Positions 43,250 to 53,169 are shown, counted from the first letter of the stretch. The stretch is 64,000 bases of DNA from Hymenobacter sp. HSC-4F20 (GCF_019599275.1 NZ_JAHZTD010000001.1:1798001-1862000); one strand, 5' to 3'. The notes: generated by a model from the sequence alone, not told the origin. Translations and numbers: made by a program.

Positions 43250-44444
43250 GTTACCCCCCGACGAGCTGATTGTTATCCGGGGTCGGGGCCGCGTATCGGC
43301 GCTGGGGCTGCTGCCGCTGCCAGCTGATGCTAGCGTTTCACCGTTTGCTACCCATGCCAGCGGCCGGCCCGTGGCGGCCCTACCCCCCGCCACCGAGGCA
43401 ACCCTCGCGGAGTTGCGCCGCACCCAGCCCGCCTACCGCCAGCTCGACCGCACCGTGCTGCTGGGTTTGCTGGCAGCCCGCCAGGCCACCGCGGCAGCCG
43501 GCTGGGCTGCTACCCCTGCCACCACAGCCAACCCCTTGGCCGTGAGCATCGGGAGCAGCCGGGGCGCTACGGGGCGCACGGAGGAGTTTCACGCGGAGTT
43601 TCTGACCGAAGGAACCGTGCCTACGGCCGCTTCCCCGCTGACTACCCTTGGCAATGTGGCCAGCTGGGTAGCCTTTGATGCGGGCAGCACCGGCGGCGCA
43701 GCCCTGAGCCACTCCAGCACTTGTAGCAGCGCATTTCAGGCCCTGGGCAATGCCACGGCCTGGCTACGGGCGGGCATGGCCACGCGGTTTCTAGCGGGTG
43801 GCACGGAGGCACCTCTTACCGACTTTACCCTGGCCCAGATGCAGGCCATTGGCATTTACTCGCCGTTTGCCGCCGCCGACTGGCCCTGCCGCCCCGGCGC
43901 GGGCAAGCCCTCCACCTTTGTGCTGGGCGAAGGAGCAGCCGTGTTTGCCCTGGAGAAAGTCAGCCAGCAGCAACTGGCCGCGGAGAAGTCAGCCGGGCCG
44001 GTGTTTGTGCTGGAAAGCGTGGGGTTTGGCTTCGAGACCATCGGTAGCAAAACCGGCCTCTCGCCCGATGGGCAGCATTTTCAGCAAGCCATCCGGCAGG
44101 CTTTAGTCCAGGCCCGTCTCTCGCCCACCGAAGTGGATGCCGTGGTGCTGCACAGCCCAGGCACTCCCGCCGGCGACGCAGCCGAACGGGCGGCCTTGCG
44201 GGCCGTTTTCGGGGAGGCGCTACCCCTGCTGTTGTCGAACAAATGGCTGATTGGCCATACGTTGGGTGCCTCGGCAGCGCTCAGTCTCGATTTTGCCCTG
44301 CACGTACTCGAAACCCAGCAGTGGCCCGCTCCGCCCTTCGCTACGGACATAGCCTCCCAGGCTCCGAGCCGCATCCGTAGGGTTCTGGTGAATGCGGCTG
44401 GCTTCGGGGGCAATGCGGCCAGTGCGCTAGTGTCGATGTTATAA
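43242..44444 (+). CDS. Beta-ketoacyl-ACP synthase in the biotin operon
   Basis: A 400-residue thiolase-fold condensing enzyme. It keeps the FabB/FabF-type Cys-His-His triad: Cys 161 in SHSSTCSSAFQAL, His 304 in VVLHSPGTPAGD (in place of the usual HGTGT) and His 339 in SNKWLIGHTLGASAA, with Lys 334. Compared with FabF the N-terminus is atypical and the first His motif is changed. Its overlap with bioA suggests a biotin role, perhaps in making the pimeloyl-ACP precursor, since bioC and bioH are not in this locus. That role is inference; a fatty-acid or polyketide role is possible. Confidence 0.82.
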   Translation: MTELPPDELIVIRGRGRVSALGLLPLPADASVSPFATHASGRPVAALPPATEATLAELRRTQPAYRQLDRTVLLGLLAARQATAAAGWAATPATTANPLAVSIGSSRGATGRTEEFHAEFLTEGTVPTAASPLTTLGNVASWVAFDAGSTGGAALSHSSTCSSAFQALGNATAWLRAGMATRFLAGGTEAPLTDFTLAQMQAIGIYSPFAAADWPCRPGAGKPSTFVLGEGAAVFALEKVSQQQLAAEKSAGPVFVLESVGFGFETIGSKTGLSPDGQHFQQAIRQALVQARLSPTEVDAVVLHSPGTPAGDAAERAALRAVFGEALPLLLSNKWLIGHTLGASAALSLDFALHVLETQQWPAPPFATDIASQAPSRIRRVLVNAAGFGGNAASALVSML

Positions 44445-45001
44445 ACCTCTACTATACGTAAGTAGAAATCCTCTTATTTTACATAATTCAATATATAATA
44501 TAATTATACTAATTAATATTTTAATAATGCGAAAAACACTTGCTGCTTACCCATGCTATTCAGCAATTTTGGCAGCGAGCTGATCTGTTCCAAGCATGCT
44601 ACCAGGGTATACCAGGGCATCATGTTTCACTAGTCGGCTACGCCGCGCCTCTAGCTATCCTCCTATTGCACTGATCACTAGTTGATCAATCCTTCCTTTA
44701 CGAGCTGCTGCGCCTGCTCGCAGGCTTGCCTGTGTTTTTTCCGTTCCTCTTCTGCTGCTTGGCCTGGTGCCCGCTCATATCGGCTGAACCATGCCAAGCA
44801 AACGCTGCCCTAGCCTGACTGCCGGCTCTGCCAGCACGGGCCTGCGCCAAGCGCCCCCGGTGCCCTACCACCTGGCAGTACTGGACATGGCGCTGCAAGC
44901 TTGTACTGCCAGGTGGTAGGTCTGCGCCGGCAGCCCCAGGCGCTTACGGCGCCTGATAGTACTTGCTCTTTTTTCCTTTCACTAACCTTTTTCTCTTTGC
45001 T
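44445..45001. other. Long gene-free region with AT-rich block and perfect hairpin
   Basis: About 560 bases. The first 90 after the KAS stop are extremely AT-rich for this genome; from about 44600 the composition returns to normal. Frames inside are short and not protein-like. It contains an 18-base perfect inverted repeat (listed separately) and, just before the tail-collar gene, a pyrimidine-rich run. Confidence 0.6.
44864..44920. repeat. Perfect 18-base inverted repeat
   Basis: CCTACCACCTGGCAGTAC (44864-44881) and its exact complement GTACTGCCAGGTGGTAGG (44903-44920) flank 21 bases. There is no T-run after it on either strand. It might be a mobile-element end, a large RNA hairpin or a protein site. 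Confidence 0.8.
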
Positions 45002-45556
45002 ATGGACGAAGCTTTCATCGGCTCCATTGTATTGTTTGCCGGCAACTTTGCCCCTAATGGCTGGGCCTTCTGCGACGGCTCTCTGCTGAACATTGCGCAA
45101 AATTCGGCGCTGTATTCAATTCTGGGTGTCACGTACGGCGGTGATGGCAGAAATACGTTTGCCCTGCCGGACCTGCGTGGTCGCGTACCAGTACACGCGA
45201 GCAATGGCCGGCCCGGCCCCGGCCTTGATCCAGTGCAGCTAGGCCAGATGGGCGGCACGCCTACCGTAACCCTGAACGCGGCACAGATGCCAGCTCATAC
45301 GCACACCCTGGCCGTAAATACCGGTAACGGCACAGCTTCCAGCCCTGAGGGCGGGGTGCCAGCCATTGGTAATTTTGAAGACACGGGCAGCGGCACTACC
45401 GTGACGGTGAACAGCTACGCCCCGGCGCCAAACGCCCAGGCCAGCCCTCAGGCTATCGGCGCAGCCGGCGGCAACCAGCCGTTCAGCGTGATGCAGCCCT
45501 ACCTGGGCCTGAACTACATTATCTGCCTGCAGGGCCTGTATCCTTCGCGCAACTAG
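45002..45556 (+). CDS. Phage tail collar domain protein (MdpB-like)
   Basis: A 184-residue protein of the phage tail collar/microcystin-dependent protein family. It shows the collar opening MDEAFIGSIVLFAGNFAPNGW, the segment CDGSLLNIAQNSALYSILGVTYGGDG and the C-terminal PYLGLNYIICLQG, which are constant in the family. In free-standing chromosomal form these proteins are not proof of a prophage; no other tail, capsid or integrase gene is seen. It precedes the giant T9SS protein. The ATG at 45002 starts the conserved fold. Confidence 0.88.
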   Translation: MDEAFIGSIVLFAGNFAPNGWAFCDGSLLNIAQNSALYSILGVTYGGDGRNTFALPDLRGRVPVHASNGRPGPGLDPVQLGQMGGTPTVTLNAAQMPAHTHTLAVNTGNGTASSPEGGVPAIGNFEDTGSGTTVTVNSYAPAPNAQASPQAIGAAGGNQPFSVMQPYLGLNYIICLQGLYPSRN

Positions 45557-45591
45557 CCACGGCCGGCAGTTCCGTGCTGTCGGAATACGGG

Positions 45592-45628
45592 GCACCGTCC
45601 GGCTTTCAGCGCCGGGCGGTGCTTTCCG
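45592..45628 (+). terminator. Hairpin after tail-collar gene
   Basis: GCACCGTCCGG and CCGGGCGGTGC pair with one mismatch around a 9-base loop, then TTTCC. Confidence 0.6.
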
Positions 45629-45759
45629 GTTTGATGGGGATCTAATCGTTAGCGTGCCATATACTAAGCCAGGAGCTTTCATCCTCCCGCCCCATTGGCG
45701 CTCTATGCTTCTTCCCCTTGCTTCGTTTGCCCTTTTTGCTTCGCCTGTTTTCGTTTCTT

Positions 45760-48700
45760 ATGATACACTATTACCGTCCTGCCCAGCGGAGGTCATTGGT
45801 TCCGCCGGGCATATACCCCCTCCTCCCCCGGCCCCCAATCGGCGGCTACCTGGGCCAGCTACTAGCGCTGCTGCTGGTACTGCTACTGAGCATAAGCAGC
45901 CTGGCCCAAACGCGGGTATACTACACCGTCAGCGACGGCAGCTTCAACTCCTTGAACGACCAGCTGCGGAGCATTCCGCTGAACGGGGGGGCAGAAGCAC
46001 CCGTGTACAGCAATAGCGGCAGCAGCAACTTTGCGGCCTCGCCTACCCAGATAGCCTACGATGCAGCAGGTGACCGGGTATTCGTGGCCAATGCCGTGGC
46101 GACTGCGTCGGCCATTTACGTGGTCAGTGCCAGCGGAACCGCTACCTTGTTCAAGACGGTAGCCAGTATTCCCTCGGCTGCCTCTACCGTCGTAACGGGC
46201 ATGGTGGTGGATAATGTGGGCGGCTACCTGTATTACAACCTCAGTGACAACGTCTTTGGGAGCCGCCTCGATCAGCTGCGCCGCATCCCGCTGGCCGGAG
46301 GCAACGAGGAAACCTTTGTTGGTAGCAACACCGCCAACTTCCCGGCTACGCCGCAAGCCTTGGCCCTCGACCGGCAAAACAACCGCCTGCTCACGACCAA
46401 CGGCGTATCCAGTACCGTTGCTAACAGCGAAGGCAACAACCTGTACGTGTCAGCCATTGATCTAAACAGCCGGGCCGTAACGAAAGCCTTTACTTTCACG
46501 GAAATCTCCTCCGGTGGCACTACGGTCATTACTACCCAGGGTGGTATTGCGGTCAACACTGCCGACAACTCGCTTTACTATGTTGTCCGGGATAATAGCG
46601 TCAATACCTTCAACGACCAACTGCGGCGCATTTCGCTGAGCGGGGGCACGGAGCAGCTTGTAGTAGATGTAAACAGCAATGGCCGGGGATTCCCGACCTC
46701 ACCGGGCTTTCTGGCCTACGATGCGGCCAATAACCGGGTACTGGTACATGACCTCAATATCAACAACCGGGATATTGTTGCCGTGACTCCCGCTGGCGCT
46801 ATCACCACGTTGCTCAATGACGGCGCGCAGATTGGCAGCGCGAATACGAGTATCATGGGTATTGCCGTTGGGGCCGCCGCCGCCGCCCCTCCTACTGTTA
46901 CGACGGCCGCCGCGGCCAGCATTACCAGCACCAGCGCTGTACTGGGCGGCAATGTTACCACCGATGGCGGCGCCACCGTAACCGAGCGGGGTGTAGTGTA
47001 CAGCAGCACGAACACGACGCCCACTATCGGCAGCGGTACGCAAAACAGCAATGCCTCAGGCCCGGGTACCTTTAGCGAATCTATTACCGGACTCACGGCC
47101 GGTACTATTTACTACGTGCGGGCTTACGCCATTAACTCGGCAGGCACGAGTTACGGCAGCGTTGTGAGCTTCGCTACCCCAGTTCCTCCAGCTACCGTCA
47201 CGTCTATCGTGCGGGCCAGCGCCACCCCCACCAACGCCGCTACTGTAAGCTACACGGTAACTTTTGGCTCCAGCGTGACCGGAGTAACGACCAGTAACTT
47301 CGACGCTACGACTACTGGCACTCTCGGTACCGCTACCATCAATAGCGTGTCGGGCTCCGGCACTACGTACACCGTGACAGTTAACACCGGCTCCAACGGC
47401 ACGGGTAGCGGCACGCTCACGCTGCGCCTAGCCAATGCTACGGGAATTTTGCCCGGCATCAGCACCGCGCTGCCGTACAGCGGCGAAACGTACACCATCG
47501 ATAAGACGCCCCCTGTGGTTAGCAGCGTAACGGCGCCCGCCAATGGCACCTACCGCTCCGGCCAGACGCTGAGCTTCACAGTCAACTTCACGGAGGCCGT
47601 GGTGGTAGCGGGCACTCCGCAGTTGGGCCTGACCATCGGCTCGACCAGCCGACAAGCCAGCTACGCCGCAGGCAGCGGCGGCACGGCCCTGACCTTCAGC
47701 TACTCCGTGCAGAGCGGCGAACTGGATACGGACGGCATCACGCTGGGCTCCCTGGCGCTGAACGGTGGCAGCCTGCGCGATGCCGTCGGTAATGCCGCCG
47801 CACTCGGGCCCAACGGCGTGCCCTCAACGGCGGGCGTACTGATAGACGCCGTGGCCCCGACGGTGAGCAGCAGCAACCGGCAGAACCCAACCGCTACCCT
47901 TACCAATGCTACCTCGCTGACGTACCGCGTGACGTTTAGCGAGGCCGTGATGGGGGTAGCTACCAACAGCTTTTTGCTTGTAACGACCGGCACTGCTACC
48001 GGCAGCATTGCCTCCGTGGCCTCGGTGAGCGGCGTCGGCGGCACCCAGTTCGACGTGACGATAAGCAGCCTCAGCGGCATCGGCACCATGCGCTTGGACG
48101 TGACGAGCAGCGGCTCGGGCATTACTGACGCCGCTGGCAACGCCCTCAGCGGCGGCTACGCCAGCGGCCAGACCTACACCATCGACCAAACAGGCCCAAC
48201 GGCCGTTATCAGCTCGACGGCCGGCAGCAACGGCAGCACAACGACGGCCTCTCCGCTTGCGTTTACGGTCACGTTCTCGGAAAGCGTAACGGGGTTCAGC
48301 CAGAGCGACCTGTCGGTGACGGGCGGCAACGTGTCGAGCTTCTCCGGCTCGGGCTCAACCTACTCCTTCCTGGTTACGCCCGCCGCCAGTGGGCCGGTTA
48401 CGGTGGGTGTGGCAGCTGGGGTGGCCCAGGATGCTGCCGGCAATAGCAACACGGCCGCCAGCCCCTACACCCTCACCTACCAGCAGCCCCAAACGCAGGC
48501 CCCCGTTGTAACTGCTCCCGCCAACAACAGCCAGCTTAACACCAACACGCCCACCTACAACGGTACGGCACCGGCCAACGCGGTTGTCACCGTGTACGTG
48601 GATGGCACGGCCATTGGCACGACCCCGGCCTCTGCTGGCGGCATCTTCTCGCTGACCCAGCCTGCGGCTCTGGCCCAGGGAAGCCACACCGTGTTTGCCA

Positions 48701-50871
48701 CGGCGCAGCTCAGCGGCCAGCGGGTGAGCCCCAGCAGCAGCACCAACACCTTTACGGTAGCCACGACGGCGGTGTATAGCAGCAGCACGGCCGATCAGCC
48801 CATGCTGGAGCGGGTGCCGGCCGGCAGCACCAACCAGGTGCTGTTGCGGGTGGCCGTTACTAGTGGCGGGGGTAGCTCTTCGCCCCTGACTGCCCAGTCG
48901 TTTACCTTTACTACCACTGGCAGCACCTCGGCCGCCGACATTGCCGCGGCCCGCGTGTATTACACTGGCACCAGCGACACCTTTGCTGCTGGCAAAGAGT
49001 TCGGTGCTGCCGTGGCTACCCCAAGCGGAGCCTTCACCATTGCCGGCGCGCAACAGCTGGCTACGGGCACCAACTACTTCTGGCTGGTGTATGACGTGGC
49101 AGTTGCAGCACCCTTCGGCAATGTGCTGGATGCTACCATAACCAGCCTGCGCGTAAGCGGCGCTGAATACACCCCCAGCGCGACAAACCCGGCGGGCAAC
49201 CGGCAGATCATTCTCATCAGCCGCGTGGCCGGGCAGGCCCTGCATTTCACCGGCGGAGCTACGGCTGGTTCTGTTGATTTCAGCACCAGTGCTACTTTCC
49301 CGGCGCCTCTGCTGGGCGAACACTACACGCAGGTAGCCTGGATTAAGCCTACCCTTGGATCGGGCAACACTACCTACTACGTGCTAGGCAACGGGACTGG
49401 CAGTACGGCGGCTCCTTACATTGCCATCACCGGCAATGGCCGCGTGGAGGCTGGCTTCGGCACGGGTACCACGCTTCGCAGCGTACAGACCGGGCCGCAG
49501 ACCATAACCACCAACGCATGGCACCAGATAGCCGCTACGTTTAATGGCACCCTGCTTACCCTTTACCTCAACGGTAATGCTATTGCCACGCTGACTTCTC
49601 CTGCTACCGATGCACCGGGCGGCACCCGCGTTGCCTACGTGGGCAGCGCTGGCCCCACGGGCGACAATTTCTTCCCGGGCGACATCGACGAGGTAAGCCA
49701 GTGGAACCGGGCCCTGAGTACGGCGGAGCTGCGCCGCCTCCGGCACCTGACGCTCAGCGGTACGGAAACTGGCCTGATTTCGTACCTGCAGTTCAACGAT
49801 GCCGGCACTACCACCACCGATGGCGTGGGAGGCTCAGCCGGCACTCTGACTGGCGCCACGCGCGTAAGCAGTACAGCTCCGGTAGGCGCCGGGATAAGCA
49901 ACCTGCAGTCGGTTACCGGGGCCAACACCTACTCGTTCACGGGTACCAACGCGGCTATTAATTTCACGACGGTGGCTGGAGCGCCCTACGATGTGGTAGT
50001 GACTCGCCTGGAAGGCACGCCGCTGGGCACGCCGGTAACGGACGCCAGCCTGCGCAGCACCCACACCCGGGCCTACTGGGTAGTAGACAAGTACAGCACC
50101 AGCAATTTTGCGGCTACCATTACCTACACCCTCGATCAGAACCTCATCAGCCCGGCCGATGCCGCTGCTCCCGGCGTGCTCAAGCTCTACAAGCGCGGCA
50201 GCAACAGCGACGGAGCTTTCGAGGCGCCTATTTCGGCTACGGCCGCTAACGCCGCGGCCGGCACGGTTACCTTCCCCGTCACGTCGTTTAGCCAGACTTT
50301 TATCGGCACCTACGGCAGCTCGCCGCTACCCGTGGAGCTAGTACGCTTCAGGGCCGAGGCCAGCGGCACGGCCGCCCTGCTGCGCTGGACTACCTCGCAG
50401 GAAATCAGCAACGACCGTTTCGAGGTACAGCGGAGCCCCGATGGCCGGGTGTTCACGACGGTCGGCACCCTCCCGGGCGCGGGCACCAGCGCGGTAGCTC
50501 ATAGCTACACGTTTACCGATGCCCAGGCCGGCCAGGTTGGCAAGCAGGTGCACTACCGGCTCCGGCAGGTAGACACCAACGGCCAGGCCAGCCTCAGCAG
50601 CGTAGAAGTGGTGCGGTTTGGGGTAACCTCACGGCTGGTCCTGTGGCCTAACCCCAGCACCGACCGCCTCCACCTGGACCTGTCTTCCTTCCCGGAAGCC
50701 CGGTACACGGTACTGGTGACCGATGCGCTGGGTCGTACCGTGCTGACTACCCAGGTTACACCGGCTCCGGCCACTACCCTTTCCGTGGCCGAGCTACCGG
50801 CCGGTTCCTACCTACTGCACGTACTAGGCACCACCTCCCGGACAACCCATCATTTCATCAAGCAGAAATAA
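45760..50871 (+). CDS. Giant T9SS type A sorting-domain surface protein
   Basis: A 1703-residue exported multi-domain protein. After a basic N-terminal leader and a hydrophobic signal (about 27-48), it has three beta-propeller-type repeats near 50-365 (each with DQLR-x-IPL/ISL-x-GG), an FN3-like unit near 377-474, several Ig-like units with TYTID junctions near 477-1000, a sugar-binding-like region near 1004-1157, a LamG/concanavalin-like domain near 1160-1370 (LYLNGNAIATL, DIDEVSQWNRALS) and a C-terminal T9SS type A domain with LWPNPSTDRLHL. It is probably an adhesin or a glycan-binding surface protein. The ATG at 45760 is preferred; the frame starts with a TTG at 45718. Confidence 0.9.
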   Translation: MIHYYRPAQRRSLVPPGIYPLLPRPPIGGYLGQLLALLLVLLLSISSLAQTRVYYTVSDGSFNSLNDQLRSIPLNGGAEAPVYSNSGSSNFAASPTQIAYDAAGDRVFVANAVATASAIYVVSASGTATLFKTVASIPSAASTVVTGMVVDNVGGYLYYNLSDNVFGSRLDQLRRIPLAGGNEETFVGSNTANFPATPQALALDRQNNRLLTTNGVSSTVANSEGNNLYVSAIDLNSRAVTKAFTFTEISSGGTTVITTQGGIAVNTADNSLYYVVRDNSVNTFNDQLRRISLSGGTEQLVVDVNSNGRGFPTSPGFLAYDAANNRVLVHDLNINNRDIVAVTPAGAITTLLNDGAQIGSANTSIMGIAVGAAAAAPPTVTTAAAASITSTSAVLGGNVTTDGGATVTERGVVYSSTNTTPTIGSGTQNSNASGPGTFSESITGLTAGTIYYVRAYAINSAGTSYGSVVSFATPVPPATVTSIVRASATPTNAATVSYTVTFGSSVTGVTTSNFDATTTGTLGTATINSVSGSGTTYTVTVNTGSNGTGSGTLTLRLANATGILPGISTALPYSGETYTIDKTPPVVSSVTAPANGTYRSGQTLSFTVNFTEAVVVAGTPQLGLTIGSTSRQASYAAGSGGTALTFSYSVQSGELDTDGITLGSLALNGGSLRDAVGNAAALGPNGVPSTAGVLIDAVAPTVSSSNRQNPTATLTNATSLTYRVTFSEAVMGVATNSFLLVTTGTATGSIASVASVSGVGGTQFDVTISSLSGIGTMRLDVTSSGSGITDAAGNALSGGYASGQTYTIDQTGPTAVISSTAGSNGSTTTASPLAFTVTFSESVTGFSQSDLSVTGGNVSSFSGSGSTYSFLVTPAASGPVTVGVAAGVAQDAAGNSNTAASPYTLTYQQPQTQAPVVTAPANNSQLNTNTPTYNGTAPANAVVTVYVDGTAIGTTPASAGGIFSLTQPAALAQGSHTVFATAQLSGQRVSPSSSTNTFTVATTAVYSSSTADQPMLERVPAGSTNQVLLRVAVTSGGGSSSPLTAQSFTFTTTGSTSAADIAAARVYYTGTSDTFAAGKEFGAAVATPSGAFTIAGAQQLATGTNYFWLVYDVAVAAPFGNVLDATITSLRVSGAEYTPSATNPAGNRQIILISRVAGQALHFTGGATAGSVDFSTSATFPAPLLGEHYTQVAWIKPTLGSGNTTYYVLGNGTGSTAAPYIAITGNGRVEAGFGTGTTLRSVQTGPQTITTNAWHQIAATFNGTLLTLYLNGNAIATLTSPATDAPGGTRVAYVGSAGPTGDNFFPGDIDEVSQWNRALSTAELRRLRHLTLSGTETGLISYLQFNDAGTTTTDGVGGSAGTLTGATRVSSTAPVGAGISNLQSVTGANTYSFTGTNAAINFTTVAGAPYDVVVTRLEGTPLGTPVTDASLRSTHTRAYWVVDKYSTSNFAATITYTLDQNLISPADAAAPGVLKLYKRGSNSDGAFEAPISATAANAAAGTVTFPVTSFSQTFIGTYGSSPLPVELVRFRAEASGTAALLRWTTSQEISNDRFEVQRSPDGRVFTTVGTLPGAGTSAVAHSYTFTDAQAGQVGKQVHYRLRQVDTNGQASLSSVEVVRFGVTSRLVLWPNPSTDRLHLDLSSFPEARYTVLVTDALGRTVLTTQVTPAPATTLSVAELPAGSYLLHVLGTTSRTTHHFIKQK

Positions 50872-50894
50872 GGTTGATTGGGTAAGCCACCCGG

Positions 50895-50933
50895 CAAAAA
50901 AGCCGTTTCCCTGCTAGGGAAGCGGCTTTTTTG
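50895..50933 (+). terminator. Terminator of the giant T9SS gene
   Basis: Arms CAAAAAAGCCGTTTCCC and GGGAAGCGGCTTTTTTG pair with one mismatch around a 5-base loop. Confidence 0.9.
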
Positions 50934-51051
50934 CGTTTCTGCGCACTGCTGCCGCCTTTCCCCGGGTCCGGATTGCCAAGGCCTAGCAGCCCGGGTCGCG
51001 TACTTTGCGCGAAAAGATGCGGGGCCGCAACGCTGCCACTGTATCTTGCGT

Positions 51052-51059
51052 CTCTTGCC
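51052..51059 (+). promoter_or_regulatory. Promoter-like element before the M28 gene
   Basis: TATCTTGC 36 bases before the ATG at 51088; a second similar string TACTTTGC is at 51001. Confidence 0.4.
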
Positions 51060-51087
51060 CATTCTCTATCTGACCCTGACCTCAACC

Positions 51088-52449
51088 ATGCGCCGTTCCT
51101 CTACGCTGTTTCTGCTTTCCCTCGGTTTCACTACCTCTGTTTTCGCCCAAAACAAGCCTGCCGCTACCCCCGATCCGCTCATTACCAACATGGTGCAGGA
51201 GATTTCGGAGAAAAACCTACGGGAAGATGTCGACAAGCTGGTGAGCTTTGGCACGCGCCACACCCTGAGCGACACTAAAAGCAAGAAGCGCGGCATTGGG
51301 GCGGCCCGCAACTGGGTGGAAGGAGAATTCCGCAAGTACAGCAAAGCCAGCGGCGGCCGCCTGAAAGTGGAGCAGGATACCTTCACTATCAAGCCCGACG
51401 GCCGCCGCATCAACCGGCCCGTGGTGATGGCCAACGTCATGGCTACGCTGCCCGGCACCGACCCCACCGACAAGCGCATCTTTATCGTGAGCGGCCACAT
51501 CGACTCGCGCGTGACCGACGTGATGAATGCCACGGCCGACGCGCCCGGCGCCAACGACGACGGCTCGGGCACCGTGGCGGTAATGGAGCTAGCCCGGGTG
51601 ATGTCGAAGCAGCAGTTTCCGGCTACCATCATTTTTGTGGCCGTACAGGGCGAGGAGCAGGGCCTCTACGGCTCCACCCACCTGGCCAAGCGCGCGAAAA
51701 AGGAAGGTTGGAACTTAGTGGCCATGCTCAACAACGACATCATGGGCAACTCCTCGGGGCACGACCCCGAAATAAAGGACGACAAGCGCCTGCGCGTGTT
51801 CAGCGAAGGCGTACCGGCTACCGAAACAACTGACGAGGCCCGCGTACGCCGCACTCTGTCCTCGGAAAATGATTCGCCGAGCCGCCAGCTGGCCCGCTAC
51901 ACCCGCCTGGCCTGCCAGCAGTACGTGCCCGGCCACGAGGTAGTGCTGGAGTACCGCCCCGACCGTTTCCTGCGCGGCGGCGACCATACGCCGTTTAACC
52001 AGCAAGGCTTCTCGGCGGTACGCTTTTCAGAAATGAACGAGGACTTCCGCCACCAGCACCAGGATTTGCGCACCGAAAACGGTACCGAGTACGGCGACTA
52101 CGCCAAGTTCATGGATTTTCCCTACCTGCGCCGCAATACGGGCGTGAACTTGGCTACCCTGGCCAGCCTGGCCCTGGCCCCTGCCGCGCCCGAAAACGTA
52201 GGTGTGCTCACGGCCGAACTCACCAACCGCACCCAGTTGAAGTGGGAAGCACCCAAAGCCGGCGAAAAACCCGCGGGCTACTACGTGCTCATGCGGGAAA
52301 CCAGCGCCCCGGAGTGGCAGCAAAAGTTCTTCGTGACGGACACCAAAGCCGACCTACCCCACAGCAAGGACAACTACATTTTCGGGGTAGTGTCGGTAGA
52401 TGCTGAGGGCCACGAAAGCCTACCCGTTATTCCCAAGCCGGTGCGGTAG
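51088..52449 (+). CDS. Exported M28-family zinc metallopeptidase
   Basis: A 453-residue exported aminopeptidase-type enzyme. Signal peptide 1-20 (ending VFAQ), then the M28 metal set: His 137 in SGHIDSR, Asp 157 or 158 in GANDDGSGT, the catalytic Glu 189 or 190 in VQGEEQGLYG, Asp 217 in NNDIMGN and the His in LRGGDHTPF. After the catalytic part (from about residue 360) is an FN3-like domain (NRTQLKWEAPKAGEKPAGYYV). It likely trims N-terminal residues from peptides outside the cytoplasm. The next gene begins four bases after its stop. Confidence 0.9.
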   Translation: MRRSSTLFLLSLGFTTSVFAQNKPAATPDPLITNMVQEISEKNLREDVDKLVSFGTRHTLSDTKSKKRGIGAARNWVEGEFRKYSKASGGRLKVEQDTFTIKPDGRRINRPVVMANVMATLPGTDPTDKRIFIVSGHIDSRVTDVMNATADAPGANDDGSGTVAVMELARVMSKQQFPATIIFVAVQGEEQGLYGSTHLAKRAKKEGWNLVAMLNNDIMGNSSGHDPEIKDDKRLRVFSEGVPATETTDEARVRRTLSSENDSPSRQLARYTRLACQQYVPGHEVVLEYRPDRFLRGGDHTPFNQQGFSAVRFSEMNEDFRHQHQDLRTENGTEYGDYAKFMDFPYLRRNTGVNLATLASLALAPAAPENVGVLTAELTNRTQLKWEAPKAGEKPAGYYVLMRETSAPEWQQKFFVTDTKADLPHSKDNYIFGVVSVDAEGHESLPVIPKPVR

Positions 52450-52453
52450 CAGT

Positions 52454-53089
52454 ATGGTTCTGTCGTTTAGGTCTGCTTATACTCCCGGCTTGTTGTTGCT
52501 TTTTCTGGCTGCTTGCGGCGAGCCGGCTCCGCAAGCAGAAACCTCCCGGGAGCCACCCCGCACTGTGCCTTCTACTCAAGCCCCAGAAGCCGCACCCGGA
52601 CCAGCCTATACGGTACGGCAGTATCTTAACTGGTATAATAGCCACCAAAATAATTTACCTGGTGACTTTATTCTGAACAGCGACGGACAAGACACTACAA
52701 AGTTCTATGCCGTAAATTTTTCGGCCACCGAAAGGTGGCTGGCCGCCGTACGGCAAAGCGGGCTAGTGTCCGAAACCTACCTAAACAGGTGGCGTACCCA
52801 TTTCCAACAGTATGCCGATTCCCTACAACTGCACCCGCAGAACGACGGCCCCGCCGCTGGCTTTGACTACGACTTCCTGATGCTGTCCCAAGAACCCGAC
52901 GCGCAGGTAGCCGACCTGCTTTCGGGTACAACTGCCCTGGCCTGGAACAGGGGTAGCCAAGCATTGGTACAGGCCAGGGGCCCACGTCATGGAGGAGGCT
53001 GGCAGTTCGGGCTAAATTTTATGCTCATTCAAGACTCCGGTGGCCGTTGGCTGATTGACGGCGTTAGCCAAGCCGAATCTGACCTTTAG
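52454..53089 (+). CDS. Hypothetical lipoprotein downstream of M28 peptidase
   Basis: A 211-residue predicted lipoprotein (lipobox LAAC, Cys about 21) with a Pro/Ala/Glu-rich linker of about 28 residues and then a globular domain containing VRQYLNWYNSHQ, FDYDFLMLSQEPD and a C-terminal FMLIQDSGGRWLIDGV, resembling a DUF4878-like or NTF2-like fold. It starts four bases after the M28 stop and is surely co-transcribed, so a role beside that peptidase is likely. Confidence 0.7.
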   Translation: MVLSFRSAYTPGLLLLFLAACGEPAPQAETSREPPRTVPSTQAPEAAPGPAYTVRQYLNWYNSHQNNLPGDFILNSDGQDTTKFYAVNFSATERWLAAVRQSGLVSETYLNRWRTHFQQYADSLQLHPQNDGPAAGFDYDFLMLSQEPDAQVADLLSGTTALAWNRGSQALVQARGPRHGGGWQFGLNFMLIQDSGGRWLIDGVSQAESDL

Positions 53090-53169
53090 CCCCAGTACCA
53101 CATCCTATCAATCCGGAAAGATTACCCTACCAAAACAGTAGGCTCCGCATGACCAGCTTAGCTCCATCA

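Noticed and set aside
45002..45556. Prophage reading of the tail-collar gene
   Set aside because: No capsid, portal, integrase or att site accompanies it; collar proteins commonly stand alone in bacterial genomes.
48355..49323. Antisense ORF of 322 residues in the giant T9SS gene
   Set aside because: Low-complexity Gly/Arg/Ala content arises from the repeat codons of the sense gene.
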